A stretch of 64,000 nucleotides of DNA, taken from the NCBI GenBank assembly GCA_003344405.1, contig NOWV01000126.1, positions 159,566-223,565 of the forward strand, in the 5' to 3' direction. The first letter of the stretch is position 1. Each line of letters begins with the position of its first letter. Origin of the DNA: Trichoplax sp. H2 (taxonomy: Eukaryota; Placozoa; Uniplacotomia; Trichoplacea). The translations under genes and the position numbers were made by a program. The notes beneath the pieces are model-generated. The model saw only the letters and a list, made by a program, of their open reading frames with translations. It was not told where the DNA came from and ran no database searches. Positions 1-12,631 of this stretch are shown piece after piece.

Positions 1-442
1 ATACGATATACTAAAATCAATTCAGCAGGGTGATTACGAAGTGATTAAAAGAACAAAGAAGGATGCAGCTAACTTACGTATAATCAAGGCGTTATAACAA
101 TACATTTTACATCTACATAGTGAACCTATATTTTTAATATTTATCATTAGACAAAGAAAATTAAAGTATTCTGTGCTAATGCATGCGTATAACACAAATA
201 AATCAAAAGTTGACAGAAAGGAACAGCGTCACGATCACATTTATTTACCAGCACATTTAGTATGCTAGTCTTACTTAATATTCTGCTCCATAGAATATTC
301 TCTAAAAATTCTGAAAATAATATAGAATCGAATCTGAAAATTGGTTATTGTCGCAATCTGTTGCCTAATAGATCGGAAACCATCTTGTTACGAAGTATTA
401 TTAACTGGTACATTTATTATAGAAACATTTTATACCTGTAAG

Positions 443-1390
443 ATGGACGTAAATTCGACTGCCAACGATTCCGTGACAAATAAAAGTGGTAATGCTGTAA
501 TTCTTCCATTAGGTGTGATTGGGGTTTTATTAAACATCGTTTTATCCATCGTTATCGTAACAGCTAAGCAACTGAAGGCTCCTGCATATATCTTTCTTAC
601 TAATTTAGCCATAGCTGACTGTATAATTTCAATTCTAGTTAGCGTGATGTATTTCCATGATAATTCGATGGTTCATCTCTCAGTATCAACGAATAATATC
701 ATTTGCAAAATTTTACATTATATCCTTACTTCTTGCTATATAGTGTCTGTCTTCAGCTTAGCACTGATAAGCTTGTATAGACTAAGATTGATTTTAGTAT
801 CATTTAGGAATTACTTACCGTCAGGACCGTTTAAGTGGCCGAAATTAACTAGCTTGTCAATATGGTTGATTGGATTCCTCTTGTGTATTCCCATTTCATC
901 TATTGTTCAATACGCCAAAAAGAGACTTCTTTGCGATATATCATACCCTTACGGTCAATTATTCAATGTAATATTCTACATTTCTCTTTTTATGCTCGTC
1001 TACACTATTCCAGCAATAATTATGCTATTAGCTTATATTCGAATAGGTAAAAGACTACGAATGACTGAAGATGCAGTCATGATTTTTAGATCCAATCAGA
1101 CCGTTCACGGTCATAGAGCCAATACGGCCGTCAGGTTTCTCTCTATTGCTACTACTATCTACATGCTTTTTTCTTGGCCCTTCTTAACTTCTTCTATAGC
1201 GGTCTCCATTATGAATACAACGTTAAGTCATGTTTACGAAATGTCAGCTGTTGGACCAGTCTTACTTACGACTTCGTATACAATGACATTCCTAGTCAGC
1301 ATCATCAATCCAATTTTGTATATAGTGTATGATAAAAACATTAGATATCAACTTCAAAGAGTACTGTCTAAATACATTTACTTAAAGTAA
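443..1390 (+). CDS. Intronless rhodopsin-class (class A) G-protein-coupled receptor, orphan
   Basis: A single open frame of 315 aa encodes a seven-transmembrane receptor that should sit in the plasma membrane and signal through G proteins; the ligand is unknown. I chose the ATG at 443 because the frame upstream has no ATG and begins only at a TTG. The short N-terminus carries three N-glycosylation sequons (N4, N8, N13). Visible class A landmarks are the TM1 asparagine (GVLLNIV), the TM2 aspartate (NLAIAD), the TM3 cysteine (ICKIL) paired with an extracellular loop 2 cysteine (RLLCDI), the TM4 tryptophan, the TM5 proline (YTIPAI), a TM6 SWPF and a canonical TM7 NPILY. The DRY box is degenerate (Y-R-L after LIS), so the acidic residue is missing. 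The C-tail is very short. It is clearly more distant from the three minus-strand receptors than they are from each other. Class A membership is secure; subfamily is not. Confidence 0.9.
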   Translation: MDVNSTANDSVTNKSGNAVILPLGVIGVLLNIVLSIVIVTAKQLKAPAYIFLTNLAIADCIISILVSVMYFHDNSMVHLSVSTNNIICKILHYILTSCYIVSVFSLALISLYRLRLILVSFRNYLPSGPFKWPKLTSLSIWLIGFLLCIPISSIVQYAKKRLLCDISYPYGQLFNVIFYISLFMLVYTIPAIIMLLAYIRIGKRLRMTEDAVMIFRSNQTVHGHRANTAVRFLSIATTIYMLFSWPFLTSSIAVSIMNTTLSHVYEMSAVGPVLLTTSYTMTFLVSIINPILYIVYDKNIRYQLQRVLSKYIYLK

Positions 1391-4300
1391 TATAGATAAA
1401 TAAATTTCTAATATGGTTATGGTATTTGATGGAATAGTATTAGAAAATTCTCTGAGCTAATCATGTATGATGAAGAATTAAGAAACAACTTTAGATTAAT
1501 CGTAGTATTTGATACGATTATTTAAAAAATTGATTAGGTTTATCTCATTTCGGTCATAATTTGTTTAGTTTTGGAATTTATCTCTGTCAATATTATTGAA
1601 AATGGAATCATAAGTAACTTTCCATAGACAGCAAATCTAACAACGAATTCCAAGTTTGAACTTTAACCACCGTATGAGCCTTTCGAATCTCTAAGCTGTG
1701 AATCTTTCTGAAAACCGTAACGCTACCGTGATTTTAAAACTTTCGAACCCCAAAATTTCAATCTATACCTGTCCTATAATTAATTATTAATAATTTTTTA
1801 AATTTATTTATATCATGCAAACTATTAGAAATTAAAATATTATTATCGGCTATTGATTTAAGAAGTATCATAATAAAATTTTCGTTTGATCGTTTAAGTC
1901 ACTAACTTTAGATGCTTCGTGAGGTTTTAATTCCGATAGCGATATTTTTAATGGTAAGTTTAGGTCAGTAATATCTATACATTTATTTATATTAACTAAC
2001 ATGTATAGGACATCACCGTAGGCTAATAACTTGAGTACAATGAATGCTGTCCATGTTGATTATTATACGCGCACTTCTATTACGGATTACTTCTTGGGAA
2101 GCTTACTAGTCTAAGGTATCACACTAACTTTGAGTTGCTTCTAAGAATTACTATCTTAATCTGTTGTAAGGTTTAGTAAGATTATAGTAATATAGCAAGA
2201 TCAATTAAAAGCCATCTTTTTAAAAATGCTCACAATCAGTAAATACACTGTACTGTAATCTGTAAATCAGCTTCATTTAGTGAACCCACTATTCACTATT
2301 TTCTCACAAAATTAAATGGTATGAGCCAACAAATATACCTACAAATAAATAAATTTCTTAAGAAATAAATATCAGATACACTTTAATGAGGTAATTAGAT
2401 AAAAGGATGCAATTATTTATGAAAAATTGTCTTATCTAAATTATGGGCGCCATCGCAAAGCCTTATTGGCCAGTAGTACAATCACATTATAAATGACGTT
2501 CTTAATTTTCATTTTTAAATAAAGCGCTAGTGATATTGCAGTGCTATAGCCTATTAATTTGTGTACTCGTAAGTACAATAAATCGTAGCATTTCCTATAT
2601 TACTGTAGAACCTACATACTTTAAGTATTATTCTCAGCTATAATCAGCATTGCAACATTCTATCATTTTCTATACGTATTTAGATTATTATATATATATG
2701 ATTTACAACTGTAGTTCTATTCTTAACTGTAACTTTAATAGTAAGCCCATACACTACTGTATACTGTTATCTGTGATCTAGTATAGAATCTTCCAGTACA
2801 GTGCATAGTTGCGAACTTCTAATTATGTCTTAAGATAAATATAGTAAGCTACGCCACCATACATCATAATAAACACGGCTAATTGTCCACAATCCCAATA
2901 CTAAGTTATGTTACAAGTAATTAATATACTAGACCTGTATCACAGCATTTTAATAGAGTAACCAAGTTTTCTAAAGTGTATTTAATAATCCCGAGTGATT
3001 TCATAAGTACTTATGGTGCTGTCGGTATCGATATGCTGGAATCCCCAAAAACTCAATTTAATCCTTTTTCAAGCTATAGATAATCCAAACTAAAGTTTTT
3101 ATATATTAACAATTTAGAATTATTGGTAAAATTAAAAGAAATTGAAGTAACATTTCCAATCAAACAATAATAGAATTTAAATAACTTTTTGACTTTAAGT
3201 AACTAAGAATGAAAATGTGGAAAGAGTTAATAATTGATAATTATGAGAAAAACACAAACACAGACATTACATTTCCGTTCTAGTTAATTTAAGTAAAATT
3301 TTTCAAATAATGACGAAAATATGTTATATACAATTCTGAAATCTTTATGAAATCGCATATTTTAAAGTACGTTCTATAAACTATCGTCGTTCTTCAATAC
3401 AGTATTATAGAATTATTGATAGCTTTTATATATCACAGCACAGCAATGATGAAATAACCATAATTTATTGAATTAGCAACTACAGCATTTCATTTTTTAA
3501 CTGCAGTTCGCCTAAAGGCAATTTCTATGGAATTGTTTTACAGCTATCAAATTCCAATAAATATTTCATTTCTCAGAATATCAAAATAAAATTGATCATA
3601 AGAGTTTTCTATCGATCTAATGTAACGGCAAGCTGGTTTTCAAGTTTAAAATTTCTAGTATTAGCGATTTAAGAAAGAATACCATATCAAGAGTATCCTG
3701 GAATGTTATTTATGACAAACAATAGGTCACTATATAGTTTACAGGACTAAAGTACACGACGCAGCCGTTTGCAGATATAGAATTTACAAATAAAACAGTG
3801 CTCTTAGCTATTTTTAACTATAAATGAAGGTATATTTTCGATTGGTTACTCCAGTATTTTAGAAAATGTGCTTAAATATGCTTAAATATAAGGCATTGTT
3901 ACTGAGTAACTTTTGTAAAGTTGTCGTAATTTGGTTCCTATATAACATAACTCACCTGGAGAGGTGTTTATATTAAATTATCTATGGCATTTTACGCATT
4001 TAATAAGATAATCGTATGGTTTTGTAATATTATCTAAGTACTAATAACTAATGATAACGCTTTAAAGTTTGAGTTCAGTTACGTCTGAAGAGAGATTATT
4101 TATTAATTAATGATGTTACTTTTCCTTCTGACAACAGAAGATTGCCAGTATTCAGAGTCGCTGCAGGTAAATGTCAGGTAGGACAAGCCTTACAGTAAGT
4201 TCTTAGTATTGAATTTCTGTATTAGCCCAATTTTGTCACGTTACAAATTTCTATTTATAGCGATTGTATAATTATTTACCATGGATTTTACCTTTTAAAA

Positions 4301-6930
4301 GTTGTATTTTTGTTAAGATCTTTTATTCGTATGATTATTAATAAAGATGAAGGAAATAGCCATAACGTTTAGAAATGTGAAATCATTTTGTTTTTATTAA
4401 CTGAGTCGTATGCCTTAATTAAACAAAGCACATTTATTAAGTTCCTCATAATGTTATAATTAAAAGCTTTCATTTACTGATTTTGCTAAAGATAAGATTA
4501 AAACTTCAAGAAGGTTAAGGTCTTATTCTTAGCAAAAATTGACGTAAACTATAAACTAGTTCTTTAGGATATAAAGTATTTCCGGTTTACTCGAAGCTGC
4601 AAAAAATTTGTTCTTAAGTCATCATTTTGTCTGAAAGTAATGCACTTTAATTTAAATTCATGAAAATGCTATATAACAGTATATAGAACGCGATTGCTAA
4701 ACATATTTTCTGTATTGTTTGAATAACAAGCTTCCTATCACATCTGATACAAGCCGAATTAAATTGTTTAGTTAATTTTTAAACTATGTTTGCAGCTATT
4801 CACTATTGATTCACGAGCAAGCAAATGAATATCGTTAGTCATATCCAATCCAATGATATAGATATCCATTTGTAATGAAGCGTCTTCTCAAAAATATAAC
4901 AAAAACTACAGTTTCTTGCAAACTTCACTTTATGACATAAGATTATGTTCCACTTACTACTAACAAGGACTATCTAATTACAATCAGGCTATCTCTGAAC
5001 TATATGAATTATCACAGCAATATTCACTGTTGATACAAAATTAATTACACAACGATTTTCTTTCAAGCACAATCATATCTTAACAATTAAGCAGCAAGTT
5101 CATGTTTGAATTTGCTATCACGCTATCAATTCATAATTTGTGCTTCTAATTAAAACATCACAATACAAATCGCACAGCACTAACATAAGTGGAACAATCT
5201 ATTATTATCTCAAAATTTTAATATAAGCATCTCAATACAATTACTACAATACCTGCTATAAACGTCTTACACAATTAGATACTTGTGCAGTCTTGTAACC
5301 TAGCTTACAATTCAGCTTATTCTCGTACAATCTTGAATCGTAATCTAAGCTGTATTTGGGGCTCCACTACATCATTAATAAAATGCTTAAAAGTAATATA
5401 TTATAATTATAAATGAAATATACGGAGCCTCCATTTGATCTATGGTAATTCAATGGATAATCAACAATATAAGCAGCAACCAAATTAATTACAGCTTTAA
5501 GAAATTTGTAAGCTTAAAGAATATTTCTTTCATTTAATAATCGCAATATAAAAACGTAAGATCTCGGGCGAAATTCAGTTAAATTACCATTTCTGCTTAG
5601 AGATTAGGTCCTAATTAATACTATATACATGCACTGGTAACTGTTACTAACGATTAGAGAATAGAATAGTAGAATTAAGTGGCTGGATTTAGTTTATCGT
5701 TGAGACACTCACAAACAGGAAAAAATTTTGCATTGATGAACTAAAATGTTTATTTAAATTATGCTGTACCACAAATGTGATCCTTGCCTAATCTATATTA
5801 CAAGTATTCCTTCATCGTCTAGCCCTTATGCAACGTACTTACCTCTTTAAACCACACTAATACATTGGAATCCTATTCTATTGATGCCCTATTTTCTACT
5901 TCAGTTCCGCAAGTATAAATGGAAATACGAAATATTGATAATATCGTGATAAAAGCCATCGGCGACAATCAGTCATAAGACAGAGAATACTATTTCTATC
6001 TGTATGGCCACAGTAAATACCGCAAGAGACGAAAAATACTATTGCATAAGGAAGCATTTTAGACTAGGTATATTATAAATGAATTGATTAATCTAAAAGA
6101 TGTAGAAAATGCAATTTCGAAGTATGTCACTTTGAGGTATTTATGTAACTTGTAATAAGACAAAACTCAATCCTTATTACTGAAATTGTTTGAAAGAGTT
6201 GTAGATTTCGATTTACCTAGGGTTTGTGGTTGTATATGATTTAATTACGAAATAAAATCCATAATTAATGCATACCGATTGTTAAGGCTATGCCGTACTG
6301 CATATTGTATTTATAGTATTCTGCATACCTACATAATGAATTATCATTACTATCGTTAATTTCAGTGTAGTATGCGTAGAGCATATATTAGAGTAAGAGA
6401 GTTACAGTGAGCTCATACAATTTATGTAACGTATCGAGTTCGTAATGCACTACCGTTTCAACAACCATAGTGATTAGATATAGATATTCAGGAAAACATC
6501 GAATCTAATCACATGCTATGACATTAACACAATAAGTAACTGGAATTTATCTAGTGACTGCTGCTGTAGAGAGGAAAGGTAAAGTAGACTACTACTAGGA
6601 CAATTTTAATCATCAAGGATGCTGTTAAGTAACGCTGCACATTGCATGCTGTACAGTACAGTATACGAGACAGTACGTATTTACTTAGTATAGCACTATA
6701 GAAAAAGTAGATTAAGTTAGTGAACATAGTTTGTAAATATTGTAAATATCAATTTTATTAATAGAGAACTTGTAGCTATATTATTAATATTTTATCTATT
6801 CATACAGGTTACAGCTTATATTTCAGCGCATAATACGAAATCTTAGCGTAAAAGCAATCTGAAATATTCATTAATTAGTCAGAATAAAATTGCTTCTACT
6901 GTAAGAGTACTAGTTTATAATTAATTATAA
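1391..6930. other. Intergenic, no recognisable gene
   Basis: About 5.5 kb of AT-rich sequence between the first receptor and the 3' end of gene A. I see no convincing coding exon. It holds one copy of a dispersed repeat (about 2535-2890) and a short segment at 4877-4951 that recurs at 12474-12550 inside the broken gene copy B. Confidence 0.5.
2535..2890 (+). repeat. Dispersed repeat family 2, diverged copy 1
   Basis: Diverged relative of sequence at 48333-48800 (same strand) and 60060-60555 (opposite strand). Shared blocks include AATCAGCAT followed by a CATTCTA word, an ACTGTATA word, an AGATAAATATAG-like word and a closing CACGGCTAAT. No coding capacity is seen. The boundaries are approximate. 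Confidence 0.5.
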
Positions 6931-9900
6931 TTATAAATTACAATTCCATCCGCAAAGCATATCGGCTACAATATTTAAGCGATCCTGACCAAATATTAGA
7001 GTACCGTCGTTGACTTGAAAAGCGGGTACACCGAACGCTCCAGCTTTTAAGGCGCTAGTTAATAAATTAATTATTAATGATAGATGAGTTAATACGACAT
7101 AGTCAGATACGCGTAAATACTGATATTGATAAATTTGAGTTCATAAAGTTGTTATCCTACCGAGACATATTTTGTGCAAACTGATCTTTGATATTATCTT
7201 CTTCAGCTTTTGATAGAATGTCTTTAGCGTCATACCCAGCTTCTTCTATAACCTCAGCAACTACCTATTTGACACGAATTGAAACTGAATTTTGTTTACA
7301 GTTGCATAGATAACTTCTATACGAGATAGCATTTCTAATTTAATAACCTTATCATCACTTAGATCACGATCTGCTGTCCAAAGCTCTTGAACTAGTTTCC
7401 AAGTCGATAATAACAATAAGATTTACAGCGGTATACGTATTAAATGGATTGGTAAGATAAAATATGGCAAAACAGGATATATGCTAGTGTATGAGTAATT
7501 CATGATTTGCCAGCTTACATATTTTTCTACGTAAATCTGCAGCATCGTTAACGAGAATCGCACGAAGCGTAGTGGTAGATATGTATGGAAACTTTGAGTT
7601 AAACTTGAATGGCATACCACCGCGGAGCGCTATTTGCATTTGCATGTCTCTACCGGTGGCTTTTAAAAAAGCTGGATTAGCAGCATCCAGAGCTGCCTCC
7701 TTTTTATAAGCATATCAATAACTTTCAGATTTAATTTGATATCAAAATTGCAAAGCTATTTTGCAATATTCTTCGGTATCAACTTACAACTGGTGCTTTG
7801 TTTGCTTGGATTAAACCTGGTAGCGACACAGGTACCCATTCTACATCTACAGTTACAGGCTTTAATTGTTCTACCAAACGTTCGATCTAAGTTTTTAGAA
7901 CCATTTATATTGCAAATTTATTTATTCGTTTAAAAACGAAAAAAATTTAAGCAAAACTAATTTACCGCAACGGCTGCTATATAACTCCATGGACTCACGA
8001 AATCGTAATAAAATGTAAGTTTAGCTCTATGACCAGGAGTCGCTGAACTTGGTAATCTTAGTCTCAATTCTGAGGCTTGATTATTGCCCAGCTCTCTTTC
8101 TACAAAATATAATCGATCGGGTCCAAAATATATTTTGCGGGAGACACGAAAGCTAAGTAAAGTACATTATAATGGCATTAATAACAACAAATATAAATAC
8201 GTATATGTGCGTTGCAGTGATGAATGCAATAGAAAGATGAACTTTTATCAAGATATTACCATGGTACACGAAATATACCAAGTTTATTTGCTTCTTCATT
8301 AAGTTTTTTCAACGGTTCTTCGCCTCTAGCTATCTGTTGCTGTACATTTAAGCTCAATCCTGCTTCCTTAGCAATATTCTCCAGTACCTAACATAATAAT
8401 GGCATCAAAATATCAACGCCTTATCATCTAATGATATTATGATGGTTTGTAACAATGTTAAATTAAGTCTTTAATTTCAAAGCCAGGTACCGATAGCTAC
8501 AATTCATGTTGAAGGGCATATTTGTTACTAACACTAAATCTCTTTAGAAGATAGACAGTTCGCATCGTAAATCCTGTAATTCTACCTTACTATCTTGAAT
8601 ATCACAATCTTTTAGCCAATAGTGAGAGAATAAAGCCAACGATAGCTTTTCTCTGTCCCCGTTATTATCAATAGAAGCTAATAGCTTCTGCGGTGTACCA
8701 TCTTGATCTTCATATCGAGGAGAGCGATTGATTGGAACATTATATCGTTCACACATCATTTTTAGATCTTTAAATTTTTAGATAATACGAGGTTTATTAG
8801 TAACAGTATGCGGTAATCTTTAGATGGTAAGATTTCAAGTTGATCTATTATAGCAAAGTTTAGGGAAGGAACAATTAACTGTATATATGAGTATGGATAT
8901 TATATTGTGTTATTGATTGATAACCTGAACGAACAACATCATTGCTAAGTTCGGTAAACCGGAAACACAATTTTAATGATTTGCATTATACAATTAACTA
9001 AAATCTATATTTTCATAAATACTACGCAAACGTGATGTTAAAGATTGCAGCATGCTTGCGCGTAAGTTATGTTTTAATCATTCTACCTCTTTCCATCCAA
9101 ACTTTCTTTGCGGAACAATCACCTTTAACTATAGGTGATCCAACACCGGCGCGATCCTTAATAGAGTCTGGAATCAAAGAAATTTACAATTTGTTTTAGT
9201 TCTGTGTCATTACGATTTTATTCGTAAATATTTAGGCGGATGTTGAATAAGTATATTCATGACCGTACGAGTGCAGTAGTTATTACATTTTCAGTAGGAC
9301 TACTAAAGTGATTATAATTATTGCCAACTATATTCAACTTGTTATAAAGCAAAATTGATTCTGTAGCAAGCAGGATAATTTCGAAGTGATACCGTAAAAG
9401 TGAGGTTTTACATAGTAGCAAGAATCGATCGTACTGTAATGGGGGTTACATCGTGCATGAAATTATTTTAAAAGAGTAAAAATGATAGGTATTAAAAATT
9501 TAGCTTTCAGCTACAACCTCATCGTAGATATTATACTTTACTGTATATTCCTGATTATCAAAGCATAAGAAGCACAGTTTTTCTTCAAAATTTTAGACGT
9601 AGTACGTTCTAAGTAATACTAATAATTCTCATTACTGCATTTCATTCGGCATACAGTATTGCTGTGACCACCAAAACGATTCTATTTATAATTCGATTTA
9701 CCGTAACTAAGAGAAGTTATAATATGCCACTACCAGGGACTACTGAAGAGAGAAGACATACGGTTATGAAGCCATCTTATATGTACTATTTTACGATCAT
9801 TTATCATTACGTTATCAATCCAAGCTAATAGAGATAAATCTATTACTGTACGTGAAAATAAAATCTTGGCAGCAACTATTTTGCGGTATGAACTGCATGA

Positions 9901-10547
9901 GTATTCCTTTGCAAGATCATTGCTATTCAGATCAGTAGCAGATTAAATTACTGAAGATGTTGCCATAATTTTAGGATATAAATATTTCCGTGATGTATCG
10001 TAACACCGTATTACAAGGACACTCGAATAGATTATTTGCTTTATTTTATTGCTGTAGATGTTACATAGAAGTTGTGATGTAATCGCAGAGAGAGCAACGA
10101 AAATAAAGTAGGGCTAAGTAGTTTATTAATTTAGCACTACTCAGACAATATCTTAGCGCTATAGTAGCATACCGAAGAAGCATATTAATTATATTATCAA
10201 CTACAGTGCCGTACACTATAGAAATAAATCTGATCGGGGACTACTTGAGAAATAAGTAATCTCTGGCTCTACTCGATGTAGTCATGATCGCAGTTCAGAT
10301 GTTGTCCATCGTATTTAAACTGTTTACTAGCAGGAGAAAATAAAAATTTTGTGATGTGGAGAGGAATATCAAGCACATCGATTCTATCAAATTAGAAGAT
10401 ATGTGGCTCGCACTTTGCATTACCTAAATAAATTGGCATCCATTGAATTTTTATCGGATTTTCTCGGGGTATGGAACGGAAAGCAGAAACTGCTAAATAG
10501 GAAAATGGGCAAGCAATATCATAATAAAACTCGACCTCGCTAGCCAT
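6931..10547 (-). CDS. Gene A: tandem two-domain DsbA/GST-kappa (HCCA isomerase-like) protein, 10 exons
   Basis: Exons on the minus strand: 10547-10424, 9167-9087, 8767-8586, 8387-8260, 8152-7966, 7886-7788, 7699-7519, 7391-7348, 7264-7161, 7054-6931. All nine introns are GT-AG and phases match throughout, giving 417 aa. The protein has two consecutive thioredoxin-fold domains with the helical insert of the GST-kappa / 2-hydroxychromene-2-carboxylate isomerase family. That family is glutathione-dependent, so a cytosolic glutathione-using role is inferred. Domain 1 (about 1-205) opens with FYYDIACPFSYL, placing C13-P-F-S where family members have Ser-Pro-x-Ser; its cis-proline is P171, followed by C172. 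Domain 2 (about 210-417) has FYYDFVSPWSYI (S225-P-W-S228) and cis-proline P387 in GVPAF. The junction is encoded inside exon 5. I chose ATG 10547 because it matches the starts of C and D; no signal peptide is visible. The substrate cannot be told from sequence. Confidence 0.87.
9168..10423 (-). other. First intron of gene A (1256 bp)
   Basis: The longest intron of gene A, between the exon encoding the CPFS motif and exon 2. Donor GTAATG, acceptor TTCCAG. It holds no recognisable coding sequence. Confidence 0.7.
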
Positions 10548-12066
10548 CTTTGCTTTCAGTCCTGCATCTGCATACGGATTCTCAAATTGTAACAATAATA
10601 CGATGACACAGTCGATGCTTAATTTATTGCAGACGTAGTCATGTTTACTGTTAAGTGTTTACACTTATTTCCTGTAGTCTAAAGTATAGTATTGTGAATA
10701 CAGTTAGTACTTTATCTATTGTTACTCGTATAATCGAACTTTAAAAATAATATCATATGATTATGATTCTTTTTGGACTTTGGACATCTTTGACCTTCTA
10801 CTAAGATGTCGAGGACATGTGATACAATCACATGAGTAGTATAACACCATGACTGAACTGTAAACATGGTTCTTCTAGTACTGTATACGCGTCTATCTGT
10901 ATGCAATATGCACATTTGTCAAAGTACAAATACACCATAAATAATGACATACAGTAGATTAAGTATTTATGTCGTAATAGGTTTCTGCCTATATAAGTTC
11001 GGTTGACTAAACTTTTTATCATTGAGGTTTAATTTTACCTGTTGCTCGTTAATAACTGATTTTGTAGTTTTTACGAGTAAAATAGCGTTGATCGTATTAG
11101 TTAGAATAAAGTAAAAGTAGCTCAATATTCTGAAGTTTGCCTGTGTGACTGCAGTGCAGGAGGGTAGTTTTATGCTAAAACTAAAATAGTAGTTGATAGT
11201 AGTAAATTAGAAGAGCAGAATACTTTGCTTTATCCTTGTCAGGAGAGTAGTCCGTGACAACAGTAGACAGTATAACATTTACAATATAGCACAGTCAGGA
11301 ACTTCTAAGCGGAAACATGCATGCAAAATAAAAAGTACGAGTACAGTAAGCAAAATACAGTTTAACGAGCGATGCATCGACTAGTCGAAATTAATGCACA
11401 TTATACAGTACTGATTCTAAACCTATTCTATATCAGTAGCAGCATCAACACAACAGATATCAATCAAAATCAGTACGGGAACCTTGAAAATGCATATCAG
11501 AGCATCTATGCTGCAGACTACCCGCTCGGCAATTTTAACCTTAAAGATGTTGTAGAACCTTATGTTAAGATCTTTTCGTTTAGTTCCTAGTTCGCCACTG
11601 TTTCATTCGTATATTTATCCTACATCTACAATCTACAATGTCAAGAAAGATTGTAGACCTTCCTTGTTAAATATATGTCTGATTTTCTTGCAATAAGATT
11701 AAAAGAATTCGCTCCAGTATACAGATCATAACTACTGGTACAACCATGAACTACTACAGTATATCTACATTGTACAGAGAAATAATGGTGCACTGTACGG
11801 GACGGTATAGTCCAGTTCCAGTATTATAGCATGTCATAACTTTGCACATTTTTATATTATGGTACCTTAAGTCAACGATTATTGTCTGTAAATATCAATT
11901 TTATTAATAGAGAATTTTAATCTTCGGCTATAGTATTGTATCTATTGATACTGGCTACAGCTTATATTCGAGTGCATGATATGAAATCTGAGCGTAAAAG
12001 CTACCTGAAATATTCATTGATTAGTCAGAATGAAATTGCATCTACTGTAAGAATACTAGCTTATAA
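10548..12066. other. Intergenic between gene A and copy B
   Basis: Upstream flank of gene A, containing several ACTGTAC / GTACAGT words (for example around 11250-11300 and 11750-11810). From about 11887 the sequence is a duplicate of the 3' flank of gene A (from about 6740). No gene recognised. Confidence 0.45.
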
Positions 12067-12631
12067 TTACAAATTACAATCCCATCCGCAAAGCATATTG
12101 GCTACAATATTTAAGCGATCCTGACCAAATATTAGAGAACCGTCGTTGACTTGAAAAGCGGTTACACCGAACACTCCAACTTTTATGGCTCTAGTTAATG
12201 AATTAATTATTAATGATAGATGTGCGTATACTGTACGCAGATAGATGAGTTAATACGACATAGTCAGATAGGCGTAATTACTGATAATAATAAATTTGAG
12301 TTCATAAAGTTGCCATCTTACCGAGACATATTTTGTGTAAACTGATCTTTGATATTATCTTCTTCAGCTTTTGATAGAATGTCTTTAGCGTCATACCCAG
12401 CTTCTTCTATAACCTCAGCAACTACCTCTGTGACACGAATTGAAACTGAATTTGTTTATAGTTACGCAGATATGATAAAGTGTCTTCTCAAAAATACAAA
12501 AGAACTACAGCTTCTTGTAAACTTCACTTTATTACATAAGATTACGTTTCATTGTTGTAACTCTTTCCATCCTGATGAGCAATCGCTTTTAACTAGCGGT
12601 GATCCGATACTAGTTCGATTTTTAACAGAGT
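12067..12631 (-). pseudogene. Copy B: truncated duplicate of gene A (exon 2, 9 and 10 remnants)
   Basis: A broken fourth member of the family. 12190-12067 matches exon 10 of gene A in length and frame and ends WDCNL-stop, but the cis-proline motif GVP reads GVT. 12425-12322 matches exon 9 of A almost base for base (one amino-acid difference, Ala to Thr) with intact splice borders. Exons 3 to 8 are missing. In their place, 12474-12550 is a repeat fragment also found at 4877-4951. An exon-2-like segment follows at 12631-12561 with its acceptor but without a GT donor. No exon 1 was found upstream. The duplicated block also includes 3' flanking sequence: 11887-12465 corresponds to about 6740-7318. 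The copy is recent because exon 9 and flank are so similar, and it is very unlikely to make a functional enzyme. Confidence 0.85.
12474..12550. repeat. Repeat fragment at the deletion junction of copy B
   Basis: About 77 bp matching 4877-4951, sharing the word TCTTCTCAAAAATA, then CTACAG, AACTTCACTTTAT and ACATAAGATTA. It sits exactly where exons 3-8 of the gene are missing, so it probably marks the rearrangement point. Confidence 0.6.

Noticed and set aside
341-442. In-frame upstream extension of the first receptor starting at TTG
   Set aside because: A nuclear animal gene should start at ATG; the first ATG in frame is at 443 and is followed by a typical short glycosylated N-terminus.
11372-11590. 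72-aa open frame with an ATG and a hydrophobic N-terminal stretch
   Set aside because: It resembles a small secreted peptide superficially, but there is no recognised family, no supporting splice structure, and it lies in repeat-rich intergenic sequence.
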